6,300 bases of DNA from an uncultured Eubacterium sp. (GCA_948579355.1 CAPAOV010000036.1:1-6300); one strand, 5' to 3'; counted from the first letter of the stretch, positions 1 through 6,181 are shown. Numbers and translations: made by a program. The notes: generated from the letters alone by a model not told the origin.

Positions 1-2
1 GC

Positions 3-134
3 TTAGGCATTGATATCCTTGTAAAAAAAGTGTCAACCAATATTGACAATATCACAAATAGAAAAACAGGAGGAACGATATGCAAAGGGAAAACAGAAAG
101 AATAGGGGGAAGTCTGCCCATTTACAGGCAATAA
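3..134 (+). CDS. Possible 3' end of an upstream gene (partial, doubtful)
   Basis: This is the only plus-strand frame open at the left edge. It runs 43 codons to a TAA at 132-134, overlapping the start of the methyltransferase gene by 55 bases in another frame. The first twenty or so residues (beginning LGIDILVKKV) look protein-like, but the part inside the next gene does not clearly do so. I recognise no family. If real, the upstream gene would end inside the methyltransferase gene and the two would be translationally coupled. An overlap this long is uncommon, and an open frame of this length can arise by chance in AT-rich DNA. Confidence 0.2.
   Translation, partial: LGIDILVKKVSTNIDNITNRKTGGTICKGKTERIGGSLPIYRQ
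31..48. promoter_or_regulatory. Inverted repeat TGTCAA-N6-TTGACA, candidate operator
   Basis: Six-base perfect arms at 31-36 and 43-48 are separated by CCAATA and lie about 20 bases upstream of the ribosome binding site of the methyltransferase gene. The right arm also reads as a consensus -35 hexamer, but no -10 element lies 16-19 bases beyond it. The size and symmetry would suit a dimeric repressor site. That role is inferred, and the stretch may instead be coding if the left-edge frame is real. Confidence 0.3.
68..73 (+). promoter_or_regulatory. Ribosome binding site of the Erm-like gene
   Basis: A full AGGAGG lies six bases before the ATG at 80. An in-frame TAG at 59-61 excludes any longer start, so this site fixes the N-terminus of the methyltransferase. 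Confidence 0.85.
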
Positions 135-664
135 GCAAATCACAGAACTTTTTAACGAGCAGGAGACTCTTGGAAAGAATAGTGAGAAAGAGTACAATTT
201 CACGCCATGATACAGTCTTGGAAATCGGCGCCGGAAAAGGCCATTTAACAGAGGCGCTTTGCAGAAAGGCAGGTTATGTATACTCAGTGGAGATAGACAG
301 GAAATTATATGAGCGGGCAAAAGAGCGCTTACAAGATTTCAGTAACATAAAAATGGTTTGCGGAGATTTTATGAAATACCGGCTGCCCAACAAGGGAGAT
401 TACAAGGTATTTGCCAATATTCCGTATAACTTGACGACAAAAATTGTAAAAAAACTGACAGAAGATGCGCACCCTCCCTCGGAGATGTGGCTGGTAATGG
501 AAAAGGGCGCAGCGAAAAGATTTATGGGAATGCCGACAGAAACAAAATATTCTTTATTGCTAAAACACAGATGGAAGTTAGAGATTATTTATTATTTTTC
601 TAGAGAAGATTTTCATCCGAAACCTTCCGTGGATTCGGTATTATTGCATTTTATACGCAAATAA
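80..664 (+). CDS. Erm-type 23S rRNA adenine N6-methyltransferase, lacking the C-terminal domain
   Basis: The protein has 194 aa and belongs to the RrnaAD family (PF00398), which transfers methyl groups from S-adenosylmethionine to an adenine N6 of rRNA. Visible motifs: SQNFL at 21-25, where the Ser distinguishes Erm from the GQNFL of KsgA; the SAM-binding loop EIGAGKGHLT at 48-57; acidic E71/D73 after strand 2; GD at 95-96; the catalytic NIPYNL at 113-118; and HPKPSVDSV at 179-187 closing the catalytic domain. Typical Erm proteins are about 240-260 aa. This one stops at the end of the Rossmann domain and lacks the roughly 50-residue helical C-terminal domain. I found no continuation of that domain in the other frames after the stop, so a simple recent frameshift is not apparent. 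Erm enzymes dimethylate 23S A2058 and give macrolide-lincosamide-streptogramin B resistance, but this protein's activity cannot be assumed. Its start follows a strong AGGAGG. The next gene starts 56 bp downstream with no terminator between, so they probably form one operon. Confidence 0.85.
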   Translation: MQRENRKNRGKSAHLQAISKSQNFLTSRRLLERIVRKSTISRHDTVLEIGAGKGHLTEALCRKAGYVYSVEIDRKLYERAKERLQDFSNIKMVCGDFMKYRLPNKGDYKVFANIPYNLTTKIVKKLTEDAHPPSEMWLVMEKGAAKRFMGMPTETKYSLLLKHRWKLEIIYYFSREDFHPKPSVDSVLLHFIRK

Positions 665-706
665 TGGGGCGCACATGCCAGAGAATTGTTTTTTGAAATA
701 TGTTAG

Positions 707-712
707 AGGAGG
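707..712 (+). promoter_or_regulatory. Ribosome binding site deciding the Nudix-pyrophosphatase start
   Basis: AGGAGG lies eight bases before the ATG at 721. The frame is also open from an earlier ATG-like start at 700, but that codon lies upstream of this site, so 721 is the start chosen. Confidence 0.85.
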
Positions 713-720
713 AATTATTT

Positions 721-1578
721 ATGGAAAAATGGGATTTATATACAAAATACAGAGAGAGAACCGGAAAAGAACATATAAGGGGAGAGAAGATTCCCGAGGG
801 GTTCTATCATTTAGTAGTAGCTGTATGGATACGCAATCGCCGAGGAGAATATCTGATTTCACAGCGCTCGGCAAATCGGCCGACTTTCCCGCTGATGTGG
901 GAATGCGTCGGTGGTTCTGTACTAAAGGGAGAAAGCAGCCGCGAGGGGGCTGTTCGGGAAGTAAAAGAGGAGGTTGGTTTGGACTTAGATAAGGACGCCG
1001 GTAAATTACTTTTCTCTAAAATACGCGGTAGTGACGACCGATATGAGTGCAAAGTATATAACGATATTATGGATGTGTGGCTCTTTGAGTATGATGGAGA
1101 TTTGCATTTGGAAGCTGCAACCACAGACGAGGTGGCGGCTTGTAAATGGATGACGGTTTCCGATATTAAGAAATTATATGAAGAGAAGAAACTCGTGCAG
1201 ACACTGGATTACTTTTTTTGCGCAATGGAGGAAAATGAACCTGATTATAGTCAAATAATTGGCAAGACAGTGTGTGGGACAGTCGATAGAGCAATAGGAA
1301 TGTCGCATCCACGGGACACGAAAATGCTTTATCCAATTAATTATGGGTATATTGATGGCGTCTTTGCGAACGATGGTGAGGAGCAGGATGTATATATATT
1401 TGGTACGGACAAGCCACTGCAAAAATTTGCCGGTAAGGTGATAGCCGTATGGCATCGTTTTAATGACAAGGAAGATAAGTGGATTGTGTCTTTGGATGGA
1501 AAAGATATTCCGGAAGAAAAAATTTTGGGAGATATCTCATTTCAAGAACAATTTTTCTATGGGAAATTATATAAGTAG
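721..1578 (+). CDS. Nudix hydrolase fused to an inorganic pyrophosphatase-like domain
   Basis: This 285-aa protein has two parts. Residues about 1-165 form a Nudix domain (PF00293) of the isopentenyl-diphosphate-isomerase-like type, with a perfect Nudix box at 65-87: G65, E71, then REVKEEVGL at 79-87. The box binds the divalent metals used to cleave X-linked nucleoside diphosphates. Residues about 178-285 match soluble family I pyrophosphatase (PF00719): YPINYGYI at 204-211, DGEEQDV at 218-224 and NDKEDK at 248-253. The acidic metal ligands expected from this family are present as D218, D223, D249 and D252, while the middle Asp of the signature is Glu (E220). The pyrophosphatase part is about 108 aa, shorter than the roughly 175 aa of E. 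coli Ppa; compact versions are known in Firmicutes. The protein is cytoplasmic with no signal peptide. The substrate is unknown. One reading is that the second domain removes PPi released by the first; the other is that it is a degenerate binding domain. It probably shares an operon with the methyltransferase. Confidence 0.85.
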   Translation: MEKWDLYTKYRERTGKEHIRGEKIPEGFYHLVVAVWIRNRRGEYLISQRSANRPTFPLMWECVGGSVLKGESSREGAVREVKEEVGLDLDKDAGKLLFSKIRGSDDRYECKVYNDIMDVWLFEYDGDLHLEAATTDEVAACKWMTVSDIKKLYEEKKLVQTLDYFFCAMEENEPDYSQIIGKTVCGTVDRAIGMSHPRDTKMLYPINYGYIDGVFANDGEEQDVYIFGTDKPLQKFAGKVIAVWHRFNDKEDKWIVSLDGKDIPEEKILGDISFQEQFFYGKLYK

Positions 1579-1579
1579 T

Positions 1580-1631
1580 TTTTTCGCAAGCATTCCGTTC
1601 CTCCTTTGCCACAAGCGCAGTATGCGAAAAA
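1580..1631. repeat. Widely spaced inverted repeat TTTTTCGCA / TGCGAAAAA
   Basis: Nine-base perfect arms at 1580-1588 and 1623-1631 enclose a 34-base loop. The left arm begins just after the stop codon of the Nudix-pyrophosphatase gene. The right arm is followed by no T run on either strand, so it is not a canonical intrinsic terminator. It may weakly end the upstream transcript or be a protein-binding site. On the minus strand the loop holds an AGGAGG followed by ATG and a nine-codon open frame (eight residues and a stop), which may be chance. Confidence 0.35.
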
Positions 1632-1658
1632 GTAATGGCTGACGATAGGATACAGGCA

Positions 1659-1688
1659 TTGGACATTGTGCGTTAATGGCAGTATAAT
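1659..1688 (+). promoter_or_regulatory. Sigma-A promoter for the CMD-cupin/flavodoxin operon
   Basis: A -35 element TTGGAC at 1659-1664 and a perfect -10 element TATAAT at 1683-1688 are separated by 18 bases. Transcription would start near 1695 and leave a leader of about 35 bases before the ATG at 1730. It is the best promoter visible on the plus strand and makes the downstream pair an independent unit. Confidence 0.65.
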
Positions 1689-1716
1689 TGGGGTGTCAAA
1701 CGGCATAAAAAGGATT

Positions 1717-1722
1717 GGAGGG
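1717..1722 (+). promoter_or_regulatory. Ribosome binding site deciding the CMD-cupin start
   Basis: GGAGGG lies seven bases before the ATG at 1730. An in-frame TTG at 1715 overlaps this site and is rejected as the start. Confidence 0.8.
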
Positions 1723-1729
1723 AGCCAAT

Positions 1730-2524
1730 ATGACTGAAAAGATTGTACAGACGGCGGGCAGGGAAAGCCTTGGTGAATTTGCACCGATGTTTGCGCACTT
1801 AAATGATGACGTACTGTTTGGGAAAGTTTGGAATGAGGACGCCCTATCGGTGAAAACGAAATGTATCATTACCGTAGTTTCGCTGATGGCATCCGGTACT
1901 ACAGATTCTTCTCTTACATACCATTTGGAAAATGCAAAAAAATACGGCGTGACAAGAGAAGAAATAGCCGCCATTATTACTCATACTGCCATGTATACCG
2001 GTTGGCCGAAAGGATGGGCGGTGTTCCGGCTGGCAAAAGAGGTGTGGAAGCACAAGGAGACGGCTTTGACAGAAAAAGAGAAATACCAGAACAGTATCTT
2101 TTTCCCCATTGGTGAATCTAATGATGCCTTTGCCGATTATTTTGCGGGGCAGAGTTATCTTGCGCCCATATCGACAGAGCAGGTTCCGATTTATAATGTG
2201 ACGTTTGAGCCGGGGTGCCGTAATAACTGGCATATCCACAAGGCGGAGAGTGGCGGCGGCCAGATTTTGCTCTGTGTCGGAGGACGGGGATACTATCAGG
2301 AATGGGGAAAAGATGCCGTGCAGATGACATCGGGAAGTGTTGTCAATATTCCCGTAGGTGTAAAACACTGGCATGGCGCTGCTTCTGATTCATGGTTTTC
2401 CCATCTCGCCATCGAGGTACCCGGTGAGAACACGGGGAATGAATGGTGTGAACCGGTCACAGAAGAAGAGTATGAAAAAGTATGTGAGAAAATAACAGGA
2501 GGAACAAATAATGATGAGAAGTAA
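1730..2524 (+). CDS. Carboxymuconolactone decarboxylase-like/cupin fusion protein
   Basis: This 264-aa cytoplasmic protein has two domains. Residues about 20-108 match the carboxymuconolactone decarboxylase/AhpD-like family (PF02627): an Arg/Lys-rich helix leading to the alanine-rich segment at 45-56, then H65, the GVTREEI turn at 73-79 and YTGWPKGW at 89-96. It has no CXXC pair, so an AhpD-type thiol peroxidase mechanism is unlikely; C45 is the only Cys in this part. Residues about 150-232 form a cupin barrel (PF07883): motif 1 is G162 followed by H168, H170 and Q178, with Gln in place of the usual Glu; motif 2 is G202, P208, G210 and H213, with H215 nearby. These His residues would bind one metal ion. 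The exact reaction is unknown; such fusions in Firmicutes often sit beside flavodoxins and oxidoreductases. It overlaps the flavodoxin gene by 14 bp and has its own promoter at 1659-1688. Confidence 0.85.
   Translation: MTEKIVQTAGRESLGEFAPMFAHLNDDVLFGKVWNEDALSVKTKCIITVVSLMASGTTDSSLTYHLENAKKYGVTREEIAAIITHTAMYTGWPKGWAVFRLAKEVWKHKETALTEKEKYQNSIFFPIGESNDAFADYFAGQSYLAPISTEQVPIYNVTFEPGCRNNWHIHKAESGGGQILLCVGGRGYYQEWGKDAVQMTSGSVVNIPVGVKHWHGAASDSWFSHLAIEVPGENTGNEWCEPVTEEEYEKVCEKITGGTNNDEK
2497..2502 (+). promoter_or_regulatory. Ribosome binding site of the flavodoxin, inside the preceding gene
   Basis: AGGAGG lies within the last codons of the CMD-cupin gene, eight bases before the first of two consecutive ATG codons (2511 and 2514). 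Spacing favours 2511. Confidence 0.8.
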
Positions 2525-3092
2525 GCGAATATTTACGATACATTGGTTATTAGTACTATCGCTGATTGCGGGATTGGCGCTTCCTGCCGTAAATGCGGAT
2601 GCAGCCGCAAAATCTAAGAAGAAAAAGGTGCTTGTTGTCTATTTTTCAGCAACGGGGACGACAAAGAGTGCAGCTAAGAAAGTGAAAAAGGCAGCGGGCG
2701 GTAAACTTTATCAGATTAAGCCGGCAAAACGGTATACAGATGCAGACCTAGATTACACGAATAATAATTGTCGGGCTAACAGAGAGCAAAGAGATGAAGC
2801 CGCCAGACCGCAGATAAAGGGAAAAGTGAAAAATATTCGCAAGTACGACGTCATTTTTCTTGGTTTCCCAATCTGGCATTCTAGAGAGCCGAAAATTATT
2901 CGTACATTTCTGGAATCATATAATCTGAAAGGAAAGAAGATTGTGACGTTCTGCACAAGCGGCGGCAGCGGCATCTCCGGAAGTGTAAAGGGTATTAAGG
3001 CGGCCGCAAAAGGCGCCAGAGTGGTATCAGGCAGAGATTTGACGGATGTATCCTATAAGAGTGTTAAAAAGTGGGTGAAGAAGCAGAAATGA
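2511..3092 (+). CDS. Exported flavodoxin
   Basis: The 193-aa protein starts with a Sec-type signal: basic residues R3, K5 and R6, a hydrophobic stretch at about 12-27, and an A-D-A or A-V-N-A type cleavage site near residues 29-31. A Lys-rich linker (34-39) leads into a flavodoxin fold (Flavodoxin_4-like). The FMN phosphate loop is VVYFSATGTTKSAA at 42-55. The stretch at 114-127 with the GFPIW pattern (118-122) and the TFCTSGGSG segment at 146-154 form the other flavin-contacting loops. Flavodoxins carry electrons through bound FMN and are normally cytoplasmic; this one should work outside the membrane, free or attached by its basic surface. There is no lipobox Cys and no C-terminal anchor. 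Two Cys (87 and 148) remain in the mature form. The start overlaps the CMD-cupin gene by 14 bp, so the two are probably translationally coupled and act in one redox process. The electron donor and acceptor are unknown. Confidence 0.85.
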   Translation: MMRSKRIFTIHWLLVLSLIAGLALPAVNADAAAKSKKKKVLVVYFSATGTTKSAAKKVKKAAGGKLYQIKPAKRYTDADLDYTNNNCRANREQRDEAARPQIKGKVKNIRKYDVIFLGFPIWHSREPKIIRTFLESYNLKGKKIVTFCTSGGSGISGSVKGIKAAAKGARVVSGRDLTDVSYKSVKKWVKKQK

Positions 3093-3175
3093 TTTGATTG
3101 CATTTGCGAGAGCATTGCAATGAGCGAAATATAAATACGCCGACCCTACTCAATTTCTTCACATCAACATATTTA

Positions 3176-3202
3176 TTGCAGCATTCTGCTCAAGCTGTTT
3201 TC
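3176..3202 (+). terminator. Weak hairpin between the convergent genes
   Basis: A seven-pair stem with one bulged base (3176-3183 with 3187-3193, loop TTC) is followed by GCTGTTTTC. The U tract is short and offset, so this is at best a weak terminator for the flavodoxin transcript. It overlaps the last bases of the tail gene. Nothing stronger is visible in the 109-bp convergent gap, apart from a perfect palindrome CATTGCAATG at 3113-3122. Confidence 0.25.
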
Positions 3203-5862
3203 TACAAATCCTCAGCCTCAATTGAGAACCAAGAAGTTGTTGGAGAGCCAAATCCAAAAGAAAAGGATACGTTACTTAATTTATATAGTGGTGCATTATT
3301 AACGTCAGCACATTTACAGGTAAGGGTATATGTGGTAGTTGTATCAACGTATCCTTTTACAATATTTGTATAATTATTGTTGCTTAGTGTAATCTCTTTG
3401 CCATTTACAGAGATTGCACTATCGGTGAGGGAACTTTGCGTTAATATCACCGTTTTTACTAATGTGGAGGAAGAGCTGCCCTGAGAGGAATTGGAATGAT
3501 AGTAAAAATATAATTTAAGACCTTTACAAATGTCTCTACCAGATAAAGTAAATACCTTGCTTGCCTCTGTACTCTCCGGTAAAGTAACTAATGTTCTTCT
3601 AGTTCCCCCGCTGGCAGATAGTCCGTCTAATTTCTTTTTGTCGGAAGCGCTCATAAGTCCGTTTGAAGATGGCGTGGCAATATTCGTGATTGTACTTAAT
3701 CCTAATTTAGCTTTCAGGTTGGCTTTGTCGAAAGCTCTAAGTTCAACGCCTCCACTAATTGGATTCCATACGGCAAGATAGGTAAAATCATCTACACAAT
3801 TAGCCGAGTACTTCATATATGTTTTTCTTTTATCTCCACCGTCAAGAACACAGGAAGCAGATGTAGCATTTCCGTTAAGACCTAAGGCAGTAATTGTCCC
3901 GTCCGTGTTCATCGTTATATGTTTCGCACCAGAAAATCCGCTTTGACAATTAGTATAAAAATCAATAACACCGTCGTTTGCGACTATCATGTTTTCGTTT
4001 CCTCCGGCTTTTACGGTTTTATCATTCGTATAATGATTAACGATTTCATATGCGGCTTCGCCACCGCCGATAATCGTCATTCCGCCGCCGCCAATGGAGA
4101 CGCCAAGCCCGTAAGTATCGCTGGAGTCCAGAAATTCAATCATCATTTTAGAGTCATTTTCTCCGTTGAACCAGATATTTTTTCTGCAATTGAGATTTCC
4201 GTCAAATACGGGATTTGCCTTGTGTACAAATTGATTCTTATCCATTCCCCCAAGGGTATTCGCATTTTTCGCCTTATCCCATGACATTATCGTTGGTTCA
4301 ACTGCTCCGTCCGGAAGAGTACTAACCACTGTATCCGGAAATGTTATTTGTACGGCATCGGCAATATAGTTTGTATTGAACATACTGCATACGGCACACA
4401 TTCCGTAGCTTTCACTTTTTTGCATATAGATATCCCATGTCGATGTGGCTGACTTTACGATGGCGACTTTATAAGGTGCTGTTTTGTCAATGAGAAAACT
4501 ATTTAGCTGCGGGTCAGAACCGCTATCATTTTTAAATTGTACATATAGTTTATTGGAAGATGTCCAACTTCGCCCTGTGATTTCAAAAATAATAGGATAA
4601 TTCACGTACTGCTGCAGGATTTTAATTTGTACCATTTTTACATATCCGTAAACGCCGCTTGTACCAATCTCCCGTGCTACCATAGAACCATGTTTTAAAC
4701 CGAGTTCACCGGTCATAACATCACCGTTTTTATTCACTTTTCCATCCAGAGAGGACTCATCCAACTTATTTTGAACTACATCTGTCAGTTCCGTAATTAA
4801 ATCATGCAACGCTTTTCCCTGTTTTGCGGCTAAAGGTTTATTAACAGCGGTAGAAGTAAGACTGTCGATAATATCCGATACATTTACTTTGCTTGTCGTT
4901 ACGTTGTCAATTAATGATTTATTATTTTTAATATAGGAGACTATTTCACTAAGCTGGTCAAGTGTTGTGTCATCACTGTCTGCTAATGCGTTTAGTCTCG
5001 TTGTAAGGTCTGAAATCAAATTTCTCATATCGTCATGCGCAGCGGAAGACGAATTATGTGTCTGTAAATCTGCGTTTGCAGAGGCTGCTTTGTCATAAGC
5101 CGTTTTTACGGCTTTGGAAGTTGCCGCTTTGGAGGATGAGTTGCTTGTAACACTGTCATCTAATTGTGTAATTCCTTTTGTACTTGCAGACGCCTCGTAT
5201 AGTCTGCTATTTGATACTTTGGAGTTAGTATCAAGACCAGCCACGCCCCCCGCTGTATCTTTATCTTCTGTTAAAACAAAATGATGAGAGGCTATTTTGT
5301 CTTGTAAGTTGTTTACGGCAGATATTGCATCTGCGGTTGCCTGCTCTGTGTTTGCAATGGCGATTGAACTTCTTTGCTCCCGATTTTCTTCGGCAATGCG
5401 AAGAGCCTCCTCCTGACTGTGAATAGCATCCAGTTCCCGTTTCAAATCTGAATACTGCGGAGCGGCCAGTTTGCCATTCTCATCATAAATGTTTTGGTAA
5501 ATCTTTAACTTAAATGGGGCAGAAGTTAAAAGTTTTTCTGTTTCATTATTAGACACGGTTTTAATCTCTATTTTATATTTTGCTACGCCGCTGACAGCTA
5601 ACTCCTCATTTTTAAATGTTATAGTTATCTCATTACTATCAAAACTGTCCACATCACGGTAAATAATGGTCTTATCTGCACGAGTGCCGCACAAAGATAC
5701 GGTAGCATTGCTTGGTATGATATATGCTTCCCCATTGTCAAACAATCGTATGGTAAGTTGTCTTGAATCGATGTCGCCCTGCTGGGCATAAATTGTGTTT
5801 GTATGTCCGATATGCTGTAAGTCAAGACTTATAATTTTCTTTGATAAACTTATATTTGGCAT
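3202..5862 (-). CDS. BppU-type phage baseplate/tail-fibre protein, orphan
   Basis: This 886-aa protein is a modular phage receptor-binding structure. Residues about 1-125 match the N-terminal domain of the BppU baseplate upper protein (PF10651). Residues about 138-190 are charged, alanine-rich and probably coiled coil. Residues 227-260 (STKGITQLDDSV onward) are a tail-fibre repeat like PF03406. Residues 283-356 hold a second module, including LTSTAVNKPLAAKQGKAL, and a VNKNGDVMTGEL segment is at 376-387. Residues 390-720 are beta-rich and Gly/Asn/Thr-rich with GGGG (591-594), as in fibre shafts. Residues 730-750 carry the common GLMSASDKKKLDGL module, and the last 130 residues are probably the receptor-binding tip. 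No membrane segment or signal peptide is seen. The frame is open back to GTG 5871, but AGGAG at 5873-5877 is one base from that codon and ten from the ATG at 5862, so 5862 is preferred. No capsid, tail-tube, holin, lysin or integrase gene is adjacent. It may be a prophage or tailocin remnant, or a domesticated tail protein. Confidence 0.85.
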   Translation of the reverse strand: MPNISLSKKIISLDLQHIGHTNTIYAQQGDIDSRQLTIRLFDNGEAYIIPSNATVSLCGTRADKTIIYRDVDSFDSNEITITFKNEELAVSGVAKYKIEIKTVSNNETEKLLTSAPFKLKIYQNIYDENGKLAAPQYSDLKRELDAIHSQEEALRIAEENREQRSSIAIANTEQATADAISAVNNLQDKIASHHFVLTEDKDTAGGVAGLDTNSKVSNSRLYEASASTKGITQLDDSVTSNSSSKAATSKAVKTAYDKAASANADLQTHNSSSAAHDDMRNLISDLTTRLNALADSDDTTLDQLSEIVSYIKNNKSLIDNVTTSKVNVSDIIDSLTSTAVNKPLAAKQGKALHDLITELTDVVQNKLDESSLDGKVNKNGDVMTGELGLKHGSMVAREIGTSGVYGYVKMVQIKILQQYVNYPIIFEITGRSWTSSNKLYVQFKNDSGSDPQLNSFLIDKTAPYKVAIVKSATSTWDIYMQKSESYGMCAVCSMFNTNYIADAVQITFPDTVVSTLPDGAVEPTIMSWDKAKNANTLGGMDKNQFVHKANPVFDGNLNCRKNIWFNGENDSKMMIEFLDSSDTYGLGVSIGGGGMTIIGGGEAAYEIVNHYTNDKTVKAGGNENMIVANDGVIDFYTNCQSGFSGAKHITMNTDGTITALGLNGNATSASCVLDGGDKRKTYMKYSANCVDDFTYLAVWNPISGGVELRAFDKANLKAKLGLSTITNIATPSSNGLMSASDKKKLDGLSASGGTRRTLVTLPESTEASKVFTLSGRDICKGLKLYFYYHSNSSQGSSSSTLVKTVILTQSSLTDSAISVNGKEITLSNNNYTNIVKGYVDTTTTYTLTCKCADVNNAPLYKLSNVSFSFGFGSPTTSWFSIEAEDL

Positions 5863-5872
5863 ATGTAGCACG

Positions 5873-5877
5873 CTCCT
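5873..5877 (-). promoter_or_regulatory. Ribosome binding site of the tail-fibre gene
   Basis: On the minus strand AGGAG lies ten bases before the ATG at 5862 and directly behind the terminator U tract. Only about five bases separate the two elements, which leaves no room for a normal promoter between them. Confidence 0.75.
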
Positions 5878-5888
5878 TTTCGTATATA

Positions 5889-5919
5889 AAAAGCAATCTC
5901 AAAGTCTGAGATTGCTTTT
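5889..5919 (-). terminator. Strong intrinsic terminator just upstream of the tail-fibre gene
   Basis: Perfect 13-base arms at 5889-5901 and 5907-5919 (core GCAATCTCA / TGAGATTGC) close a five-base loop. On the minus strand the stem ends in TTTTT followed by ATATA, a good U tract. On the plus strand only four T follow, so it is mainly a minus-strand terminator with possible weak bidirectional action. It would end transcription from the secreted-protein gene or the fragment upstream, and it would also stop any transcript aimed at the tail gene unless there is readthrough. Confidence 0.8.
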
Positions 5920-6181
5920 GGTTGTGGTGATAAATATATTTAGTTTATTTCTTTGTTGTATTTTGAAACTAGCGATAATAAATGGTAGTGTAGAATTTAT
6001 CCATAGTGAAGTATATTTTGAGTTACAGAAAGAATCATCAAATTCAATCTAGTCAATTAAAGTGGAGCTAACATTCTTCCCTTTGGATAATTGTACATAA
6101 ATTGGAATTTTTTCTCCGTCTTCTAAGTTTAGTGCATGGAAGACAAAGAAACGATATGGTTTAGTATTTAGGGAAACATAA
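5920..6181. other. AT-rich spacer upstream of the tail gene
   Basis: About 260 bases lie between the secreted-protein stop and the terminator. The part next to that stop is the start-less fragment at 6049-6189. The rest (5920-6048) is AT-rich with no convincing gene on either strand. A poor minus-strand promoter-like pair (TTGATG at 6036-6041 and AATATA at 6012-6017, 18 bases apart) is the only candidate for a start of transcription. No sequence complementary to the terminator arm, which would form an antiterminator, was found. Confidence 0.4.

Noticed and set aside
43..48. TTGACA as a -35 element for the methyltransferase gene
   Set aside because: No -10-like hexamer occurs 16-19 bases downstream; the spot falls on the ribosome binding site.
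675..992. 105-codon plus-strand frame after the methyltransferase, as a possible displaced Erm C-terminus
   Set aside because: Its sequence does not resemble the Erm C-terminal helices and it mostly shadows the Nudix domain.
1844..2374. 176-codon minus-strand frame inside the CMD-cupin gene
   Set aside because: It is a shadow of a well-supported gene, with no family features or ribosome binding site.
3097..3121. ATTGCA/TGCAAT hairpin as the flavodoxin terminator
   Set aside because: The stem is only six pairs with a 13-base loop and is not followed by T residues.
3202..5862. Tail gene as the target of a diversity-generating retroelement
   Set aside because: The C-terminus shows no C-type lectin variable-region pattern, and no template repeat or reverse transcriptase is present in the window.
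6012..6041. TTGATG-18-AATATA as a promoter for the tail gene on the minus strand
   Set aside because: The -10 matches only three of six consensus bases, and any transcript would meet the strong terminator before the gene.
5795..6052. 85-codon plus-strand frame across the tail-gene start and the terminator
   Set aside because: It has no ribosome binding site, is antisense to the tail gene start, and reads through the hairpin. Its hydrophobic composition reflects AT-rich DNA.
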